Source: CAWGYQ01 sp963817395
Lineage (GTDB): Bacteria > Acidobacteriota > Vicinamibacteria > Vicinamibacterales > CAVPJW01
Assembly (NCBI GenBank): GCA_963817395.1
Contig: CAWFOC010000007.1
Span: 1-64,000, forward strand
Direction of reading: 5' to 3'
DNA length: 64,000 nucleotides
Position numbers and translations under genes: made by a program. Shown here one piece after another: positions 57,036 through 64,000 of the stretch (positions are counted from its first letter, which is position 1; the number at the start of each line of letters is the position of its first letter). The notes under the pieces are model-generated. The model was given only the letters and a program-made list of their open reading frames with translations, searched no databases and was not told where the DNA came from.

Positions 57036-57548
57036 TTACTGGTCATCGTCCCAGGTCGTTGCAATCACCTCGCTGGCGCGGTGCTCCGCGAGTAGCTGGG
57101 TCAGCTCGCCTTGATTCCCTTCGCGGACGTGCACTCCCAGGAGAATCGCGCCTGCTTCGATGCTGCGTTCCCACTCCTCGGCCCGGGTGTCTGCCAGCCC
57201 GGCCTCCCGCAACACGTCGCCCAGCCTTCCGGCGGCATGACCCGCGACTTCGCTGAGCTCAGCACCAAGCGGTCCGGCGGAGATGATCGGCCCGATGCCC
57301 GGCATCACGATCGCGATCGCGGCCAGAATGTGGGCGCCCAGCTCGCCCAGGCGTGCAACCGCCCAGGAGTCCTCGATCTCCACGCCCGGTGTCGCGCCGA
57401 CCTCGCGCGCCATGACACCCTCGGCGGCATGGTCGCGCGCTATGATCGAAAGGTCGCGAGCCTCGACACCACGAGCCCTCAGGGCGCGCGCGGCACGCTC
57501 GGCGGCCGATGTATCGGCAAACAGCGCGAGCACCAGCGGATGGGACAT
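57036..57548 (-). CDS. stress-protein-like protein (17M type)
   Basis: 170 aa, intact. N-terminal alpha/beta part (LVLALFADTSAAERAARALR), a Gly-rich hydrophobic middle (ILAAIAIVMPGIGPIISAGP) and a C-terminal part with IEAGAILLGVHVREGNQGEL. The pattern fits general stress protein 17M-like proteins; the hydrophobic loop may touch membranes. Tandem with a related gene 24 bp downstream. Confidence 0.68.
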   Translation of the reverse strand: MSHPLVLALFADTSAAERAARALRARGVEARDLSIIARDHAAEGVMAREVGATPGVEIEDSWAVARLGELGAHILAAIAIVMPGIGPIISAGPLGAELSEVAGHAAGRLGDVLREAGLADTRAEEWERSIEAGAILLGVHVREGNQGELTQLLAEHRASEVIATTWDDDQ

Positions 57549-57656
57549 GCCCTACTGTAATTCAGGAAGCAGCCCGGGTGAAATCCGAGCCCTCTCGTCA
57601 TCATCGCGCCATCACCAGCGGGCGGGCGTACCGACACCCCGTGGTGCGGCATCCGC

Positions 57657-58856
57657 ATGACTCCCGACATTGCGATTGTCGGCGGCCGGACCCGCGGGAG
57701 CGTGGGCCGCACACCAGCTTGCGTCGGCTGGCGCCAGCGTCGTGCTGTTCGACCACAGCCATCCCAGGGAAAAGCCGTGCGGTGGTGGCCTGACCGCTCG
57801 TGCGCTGGAGGTCGTCGCCGATGCTCTCGCTTCGGCGGATCTTCCGCTTGTCGTGGCCAGCACGGCGCGCTTCACGGCCGACACGACGCGCCGCGAAGCA
57901 ACGGTGAGCCTTCCCGGTGGTCCGCTCGATTCTGAGCGCGCGCTCGCCATCGCGAGCCGTCGGGATTTCGACCTCGCCTTGCTCCGCGCGTCGATCGCAC
58001 GCGGCGCCCGCCACGTTGCCGAGCGGGTCGTCGACGTCCGCTGCGACCAGCAGGGCGTGACCATCCAGGCGGGTGGGGCCACCTATCGAGCGGGGCTGAT
58101 CCTGGGCGCCGATGGCGCCAACAGCCTGGTCCGGCGCCGTGTACATCGACCCTTCACCCGCTCGCAGCTCTCCGTCGCCACCGGGTTTTTCGTCGCCGGC
58201 GTGACATCGCAGGAAATCGCCATCCATTCGGTGTCGCGTCCGGCCGGTTACATCTGGTCGTTTCCGCGCACGGACCACGTGGCGATAGGGGTTTGCGCGC
58301 GGGCAGACGAGGGCGTGTCCCCTGCCTCGCTGCGAGAGCTGACGCGGTCGTGGGGTGAACGGTCTGGCGCGCTGGTGCCGGCTGGACGAGCTACTCCTGG
58401 CCGATCCCCACCCTTTCACCAGGCGATCTGTCCCGCGAGCCGGTGGCGGGCTCGCGCTGGATGCTGGTCGGCGACGCGGCCGGCCTCGTCGATCCCCTCA
58501 CCCGCGAGGGGATCTTCTTCGCCCTGAAGTCGGCGGAGCTCGCGGCGTTGGCGGCGCTCGAAGGTTCCGCGCCCGAACGCACCTACGAGGCCAGGATCCG
58601 CGACGAGCTGCACCCGGAGCTCCGGCGTGCGGCGCTGATGGCCCGGGGATTCTTTCAGCCTGGGTTCATGAGGCTGCTGCTTCGCGCACTCGAGGAGAGC
58701 GCGCGTATTCGCGCGGTCATGCGCGACCTGATTGCCGGCCGCCAGCCTTATCGTGGTCTCGGCTGGCGACTGCTGGCGACCGGAGAGTTGGGACTCGCCG
58801 CGAGCGTGCTTCACTTGAAGTGGGGAAAAGCCGGCGGCACTCACTTCGCCAGGTAA
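57657..58856 (+). CDS. geranylgeranyl-reductase-family FAD oxidoreductase (two frameshifts)
   Basis: About 399 aa. The FAD-binding start MTPDIAIVGG is broken by an extra C at 57687; dropping it gives GGGPAGAWAAHQLASAGASV. Next come the PCGGGLTARAL motif, typical of geranylgeranyl reductases, LILGADGANSLVRR, and after a shift near 58388 SYSWPIPTLSPGD and WMLVGDAAGLVDPLTREGIF. Reduces isoprenoid double bonds or acts as a general monooxygenase-like flavoprotein; substrate unknown. Confidence 0.85.
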
Positions 58857-59788
58857 CCGTCGCGCGCGCGGACACGGACGTTGGGCCTCGACACCGAGAC
58901 CGAGAGCGCACGCCACTCCGGCTGCCCGGGATTCATCTGGCGAGAGGGGCTGTACCCCAGCAGATACTGATGGCGCAACTCTCGCGCGAGGTCAGTCAGC
59001 GCGTCGCCGAGCCGGCGAGGATCGCGCTCGTGGAACGACCGGCCGCCCGTCAAGACAGCCAGCTCGGAAAAGAGCGTCGGCCTCTCGCTCCCGAGAGCTA
59101 TCGGATAAACCAGAACGTCGGTTCGGCGAACGTGCTCGAGCGTCTCGCTCGCCGATTTCTGGCTGTAGCGATCGGTGCCGTCGGACAGCAGAACGAGCGC
59201 ACGGCGTCCCTTGGCCGGCTGCACCTGGTCCACGGCTTCGACGATCGCATCGTGGAGCGCCGTGGTCCCCCAACGATCGAGACGCTGCACGGCGCTGAAC
59301 AGTACCGCACGATCCGTGGACAGCGGCGCCATCACTTCAACGCGGCTGCCAACGGCGATGATCATGGCCTGATCGTCCTGACGGAGCGCCGTCACAAAGT
59401 TGCGAGCGCCCAGCTTGGCCAGCGCGAGCTGCTCGGGGGTCATGCTGAAGCTGCGGTCCACGGCCACGGCAACCGAGAGTGGAAACTCGCCTGCGGCGAA
59501 GACCGAGATTTGCTGGGGCTGGCCGTCTTCCCGCACCAGGAAATCGGCTGCCTGGAGTCCCGGGACGGGCTGCCCTTTCTCGTCGGTCACGGTGGCGTAC
59601 ACTTCGACCACCTGAACGCCGGCTGAGAACTGAGGTGACGTCCGGCTCGAAAGCTCTGCCCCGAATACCGCCAGAAGAGCGCCGAGGGCCCACCCGAAAC
59701 CCCTGATTCGTTTGGTGATACAATCACGATTGCCGCGCGCACCGAGATCGTCTGGCTTCGAGCGCGCGCGCAGGAGGGGCGCCAACAT
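58841..59788 (-). CDS. VWFA-domain protein (acidobacterial type), start uncertain
   Basis: About 270-315 aa. Hydrophobic signal (RIRGFGWALGALLAVFGAEL), a short beta domain (VQVVEVYATVTDEKGQPVPG) and a von Willebrand A domain whose MIDAS site appears as AVAVDRSFSMTPEQ, with WGTTALHDAIVEAV and LLSDGTDRYSQ. Ends with the QYLLGYSPSRQMNPG pattern of VWFA-related proteins of Acidobacteria. No ATG, GTG or TTG lies at a natural distance before the signal; the first in-frame ATG (59788) overlaps the tatA start on the other strand. Confidence 0.8.
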   Translation of the reverse strand: MLAPLLRARSKPDDLGARGNRDCITKRIRGFGWALGALLAVFGAELSSRTSPQFSAGVQVVEVYATVTDEKGQPVPGLQAADFLVREDGQPQQISVFAAGEFPLSVAVAVDRSFSMTPEQLALAKLGARNFVTALRQDDQAMIIAVGSRVEVMAPLSTDRAVLFSAVQRLDRWGTTALHDAIVEAVDQVQPAKGRRALVLLSDGTDRYSQKSASETLEHVRRTDVLVYPIALGSERPTLFSELAVLTGGRSFHERDPRRLGDALTDLARELRHQYLLGYSPSRQMNPGQPEWRALSVSVSRPNVRVRARDGYLAK

Positions 59789-59942
59789 GGGACGCATCGG
59801 CGTGCCTGAGCTACTCATCATTCTGGTCATTATCGTGCTCATCTTCGGGGCCAGTCGCCTGCCGGAGATCGGGCGTGGCATCGGCAAAGGCATCAAGAAC
59901 TTCAAGGACGCCACCCGCGACTCCGACACAAAGGGCGACTAG
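59787..59942 (+). CDS. tatA: twin-arginine translocase subunit TatA
   Basis: 51 aa. MGRIGVPELLIILVIIVLIF is the TatA/E membrane helix, followed by FGASRLPEIGRGIGKGI and a polar tail; the Phe-Gly hinge is conserved. AGGAGGGGC lies just upstream. tatB/tatC are not adjacent. Relevant because the amidase and iminopeptidase have Tat signals. Confidence 0.94.
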   Translation: MGRIGVPELLIILVIIVLIFGASRLPEIGRGIGKGIKNFKDATRDSDTKGD

Positions 59943-59962
59943 GCTCCCGCAAGTTTTGACGG

Positions 59963-61907
59963 CTACACGATCACGCGCGTGGCGCCCTGCCGGCGCGTGA
60001 TTCGCTCCCGGTCCAGGTACTCCAGCAACGGAATTGCGTGCTTGCGTGTCACGGCGTAGCGCTCCTTGAAGGCGCCCACGTCGAGATGGGACACGCCTTG
60101 CGCCTTCAGGCTGGCGACGTCCTCTCTGAGCCGGTCCAACGCCTCATGATGGAACAGCAGGTCCGCAATCTTGACGAGAGCCCTCTGCCTCAGTAGCAGA
60201 GTGAGGATTCGATCGGTCGCGGCACGATCGATCTGTGCGGCGATTCCGACCACTGACGCATCAGGTGGCGACAGACCTCCATCCTTGAATGCTCGCTCGA
60301 CGATAGCCAGGGCAACTGCCTGGTCTGGCTCGAGCGCCACGCGGTGGGTGGCAAGGGCGATTCGATCCCGCCCGCCGGCGAGGCCTCGCTCCGCCAGGCG
60401 CCCCAGGGTTCGCTCGAACACCGCCGGGGAGATTCTGTGGAAGACGCGCTCGCGCGCTTCCTCGCGCGGCATGCCTTCGGACAGTGGGTTTGCGCGGTGA
60501 TAGTCGCCAAGCGTTTCGAGCAACCGCCGCTCCAAGTGGTCGAGGGCGGCAGGCGAAACGAGCAGCTCGCCCATCCGCACACAGTGACCGCCGTCTATGG
60601 CTTGCTCGACAAAGCGCGTCAGCGCGGCAGGGGTAAGTCCGCCGCGGCTTGCCAGTTCTGTCCGCGTGCAGCCAGCGGGTCCACTCTCCTCGATCATGTG
60701 AATCAGCCCTGGATCCATGTTGTCGCCGGTTCCAAACCAGGTAATCGCGTCCCATCGGCGGCCCGCGGCTGGCGTTCTCGTGCCACCACGGGGCGGGTTA
60801 GGGTCGAGCACCTGTCCACCGGCAATCGTCACCGGAGGTGAGTAAGCCCGCAAAATGAATCGATCGCCACGCGTCACGACCGCCGCCCCCTCGAGCCGCA
60901 GCCGGACGAGCCCAGAGGCACCACCGCCGATCTCGTGCGGGGGGCCGTTCCGGGCCGGCGCGACAACGCGGGCCACCAGCACGCGGCCCATGAGTTCGCG
61001 CGTCCCCTGATGAAACCGGATGCGAGCCCCGTGAGACAGGGGTCGCGCATCGGTCAGCATCTCGACGACGGCGTCCAGGACGTGAGGTCGGCTCGAATGA
61101 GCCGGGTGTAATGAGAGAGTCGCCGCGGACGATCTCGTTCACCTCGATGCCTCCGACGTTCACCGCGACTCGTTCGCCGGCGACCGCGGTCAGCCGCCGT
61201 TCGCCGTGTACCTGGACCCCACGCGACTTGACCCGCCTCGCGCCTGGCGCGATCGCCAGCTCGTCGTCGGCGCGCAACGTCCCGGACACGAGCGTACCGG
61301 TCACCACCGTGCCGAAACCTCGCATCGAGAACACGCGATCGATCGGCAGGCGCACCGCGCCATCGATTGGCCGGGGCGCCGCTGCGTGCGCCATCCCGGC
61401 GAGCGCCTCCCGAAGCTGGCCAAATCCGCGGCCGGTCACCACCGAGACCGGCACCATGGGCGCGTCCTCGAGAAACGACCCCTTGACGAGCTCGCGCACG
61501 TCAGCCCGCACGAGTTCCAGCATCTGATCGTCCACGAGGTCGGCTTTGCTCAGCGCGACCAGGCCGATCGGCACCCGCAACAAGCGGCAAATCGCAAAGT
61601 GTTCCCGGGTCTGGGGCATCACCGATTCGTCGCATGCGACGACGAGCATGGCGCCATCGATGCCGCCGACCCCGGCCAGCATGTTTCTGACGAAACGCTC
61701 GTGGCCTGGCACGTCCACGAATGCCACGTTCACGCCGGCGATTTCAGCGTGCGCAAATCCCAAATCAATCGTGATTCCGCGCTCCTGCTCTTCCTTGAGG
61801 CGATCAGGGTCCGTGCCGGTCAGCGCCTTGACCAGCGCACTCTTCCCGTGATCGATATGACCGGCGGTGCCGACGACGACGCTTGGCCGTGCCGCAGAAT
61901 CGCGCAT
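59963..61907 (-). CDS. selB: selenocysteine-specific elongation factor SelB (one-base frameshift)
   Basis: About 648 aa. GTPase domain: VGTAGHIDHGKSALVKALTG, GITIDLGFA, VDVPGHERFVRNMLAGVGG, SKADLVDD; EF-Tu domain 2: VFSMRGFGTVVTGTLVSGTL. A shift near 61065 leads to LDAVVEMLTDARPLSHGARI and the four winged-helix domains (FGTGDNMDPGLIHMIEESG to AFKERYAVTRKHAIPLLEYL). Delivers Sec-tRNA to UGA/SECIS; implies the genome encodes selenoproteins. No selA, selC or selD here. Confidence 0.92.
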
Positions 61908-61943
61908 GGCAGTGAAAGCCAGGTACCCGCCACCCCGGAGACG

Positions 61944-64000
61944 CTAGCGTCGACGGCGGGTCTTCCGTTGCTGACGCTCGCGCCGGCCAGTATGAGCCTG
62001 GCGCGCGCGGAGCTTGGGAGGGCGGCTGGGTCGACGCCGGCGTCTGTCTTCCTCTAGACGGACGGCCTCGAGAATCTCGACGAGGCCCAGCTCGATCTGG
62101 CGCTGCTCCAGATCGACGCGCGTGACCTGCACGCGTACCCGATCGCCGAGTCGATAGATCTTCTTGGTGTTCTCGCCCCTGAGCGAATGGGTCCGATCGA
62201 GAAATCGATAGTAGTCGTCGGCCATCGTCGACACGTGCACGCGGCCCTCCACGAAGTGCTCGGTGAGCTCGACGAAGAGTCCAAAGGGCGCGACGCCGGT
62301 GACATACCCGTCGAACTCGTCACCGACCTTGTCGGCCATGAATCGAACCTTCTTCCACTGCAACACCTCGCGCTCGGCATCGCTGGCGCGCCGTTCGCGC
62401 TCCGAACAGTGTCGCGCGGCTTCCGGCAGCTCCTCGTCCAGTTCTTCCCGTCGCGCGACAGGGAGACGCTGATGGCGCAGTTCCCGAAGGAGCCGGTGGA
62501 CCACGAGGTCCGGATAGCGGCGTATCGGTGAGGTGAAGTGCGTATATGCCGAAGCAGCCAAGCCGAAGTGACCGAGATTGTCCGCCGCATATCGCGCCTT
62601 CTGCATCGTTCGCAGCATCAGGAAGGCCACGGGCTTCTCTTCGGGCTTTCCAGCGATGCGTTGCAGCAGCCGCTGAAAGTGCCGCGGCGAGAGGCTCGCG
62701 TCCGAAGCACCCAGGCTGTAGCCAAATCCGGTGACGAATTCCTCGAACTCGGCGACCTTGAGAGGATCCGGCGGCTCGTGAATGCGGTACATGCCCGGAC
62801 CGCCCTGCTCCTCGAAATAGCTCGCGACCGTTTCGTTGGCCACGAGCATGAACTCCTCGATAATCCGGTGCGCAATGTTTCGCTGGGCAGGCAGGATGGC
62901 CTCGACCAGCCCGCCGGCGTCCAGCACGACTTCGGTCTCGCTGAGATCGAAATCGATGGAGCCACGCTGGCGCCGCCTGGCATTGAGGATGACGAAGAGT
63001 TCTTTCATGAGCTGAAACATCGGCACCAGCGGCTCGTAGCGTCGGGCGACGTCGGCATCGCCAAGCTCGAGAATCGCATTGACGTCCGTGTAGGTCATGC
63101 GTTCCGCGGTGCGAATGATGCCGTCGTGATGCGCGCTCTTCACCACGGTGCCGTGCTTGTCAATGTCCATCAGGCACGATTGCACCAGGCGGTCGACCCT
63201 TGGGCGAAGGCTGCAGATCCCTGTCGCGAGCTCTTCGGGAAACATGTGCACGGCGCGGTCGGGGAAATACACCGACGTGGCTCGCTCGAACGCGTCTCGA
63301 TCGAGCGGGCTGTCCTCGCGGACGTAGTGTGAAACATCGGCAATGTGCACGCCGAGACGATAGCCTCCCGTGCTCAGCCGCTCGATGGACACGGCGTCGT
63401 CGAAGTCTCGCGCGTGCTCGCCGTCGATCGTCACGGTGACCAGATTCCGGAAGTCGGTGCGACCCGTCCGATCGCGATCGGCGAGCGTGATGCCGCCCTG
63501 CGGGTCGAGCCGGCTCGCCAGGGCGAGGCGCCTGGCTTCTTCTGAGGCTTCGGGTTCGTGCTCGTCCGGAATCCCGTGCTTGCGGAGGACAATCTTGATG
63601 TCCACGCCGGGCGCGTCGATCGGTCCGAGGACTTCGACGACCCGGCCACGTGCCGGGCGCGCCGGGGTGGGCCACCTGATGATCTCGACGACCACCATCT
63701 CACCCGAGGTGGCTCCCGCGCAGGTCGCCGGGAAGGATCTGGATATCCATCAGCACTCGACGATCGAAGGGCACGACGGCGCCCAGACCCGCCTCGTCGG
63801 TCTCGTATCGACCGACCACCGTGGCGCTCCTCCGCTCGAGGATCCGGACGATGCGGCCCTCGGGGCGTCGATCGTCGCGAAGGCGTTCGATGCGAACGAG
63901 CACCCGGTCGCCGTGCATGGCCTCGAGCAGATTCGTGCCCGCAACGAAGATGTCGCCGCTGCCTTTCTCCAACGGCCGCTCCGGGATCACGAAGCCGAAC
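61944..64000 (-). CDS. rnr: ribonuclease R (5' end beyond the window; one frameshift)
   Basis: 3'-5' exoribonuclease. Within the window: cold-shock region (IPERPLEKGSGDIFVAGTNL, GRIVRILERRSATVVGRYE), a shift near 63702, then the RNB domain (TIDGEHARDFDDAVSIERLS; LGVHIADVSHYVREDSPLDR; HFTSPIRRYPDLVVHRLL) with its four Asp, and the S1 domain (GDEFDGYVTGVAPFGLFVEL). Ends in a Lys/Arg-rich tail. The start codon lies past 64000. Confidence 0.93.

Overview
The window looks like a chromosomal segment of a high-GC Gram-negative bacterium. The best fit is Acidobacteriota, probably Vicinamibacteria-like. That assignment is an inference from the mix of a VWFA-domain protein of the acidobacterial type, a sulfatase-like protein fused to TPRs, pilin-like proteins, NtrY/NtrX-type regulators, TonB and Tat components, and SelB. 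No rRNA or marker phylogeny was available.

Left part (1 to about 13,440) is accessory DNA. From about 4,847 to 13,247, nine units with every gene on the + strand are separated by imperfect palindromes of 66-99 bp. These have the anatomy of integron attC sites: a 5' box like RYYYAAC, a 3' box like GTTRRRY, and inner arms that pair except for one unpaired G. This is an integron gene-cassette array with no integrase in view. The cassettes carry an M28 peptidase, a broken alpha/beta hydrolase, a proline iminopeptidase-like Tat lipoprotein, an ORF-less mini-cassette, another alpha/beta hydrolase, a secreted cupin, a secreted metallo-beta-lactamase-fold hydrolase, a DUF1326 protein and a zinc-ribbon/membrane/pilin-like protein. 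To the left lie two different IS110-family (IS1111-type) insertion sequences in the same orientation, flanking a Tat-exported amidase. The second abuts what remains of an attC, as expected for an IS that targets attC. The array ends in a truncated attC, an IS3 orfA remnant and tRNA-Pro(CGG).

From the tRNA rightwards the content is core genome. 13.5-26.8 kb holds surE, a Memo/AMMECR1-type radical SAM enzyme, moaA, a bacilliredoxin, a PLP ammonia-lyase, an efflux adaptor with two ABC ATPases and a sigma-54 two-component pair, an M28 carboxypeptidase and a GHMP sugar kinase. 26.8-43.0 kb is a long minus-strand run from a TPR protein through pgpA, cinA, thpR, plsY, gpsA, ftsY, ribD-ribE-ribBA, ffh, rpsP-khpA-rimM-trmD-rplS and rnhB to thiE and a RodZ-like gene, combining riboflavin synthesis, the SRP pathway, ribosome/tRNA maturation and phospholipid synthesis. 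43.1-52 kb has a TPR-sulfatase, glutamate formimidoyltransferase, an NtrX/NtrY pair, nrdR and a UPF0104 membrane protein. 52.2-64 kb has purC, a Fis-like gene, a CIRCE-controlled groESL operon with terminator, tonB, stress-protein-like genes, a flavin reductase, a VWA protein, tatA, selB and a partial rnr.

Many conserved genes are interrupted by single-base shifts, and in the cases resolved by hand removing one base restores the family sequence. This looks like residual insertion errors in the assembly rather than mass gene decay; such genes are reported as one feature spanning the whole gene.
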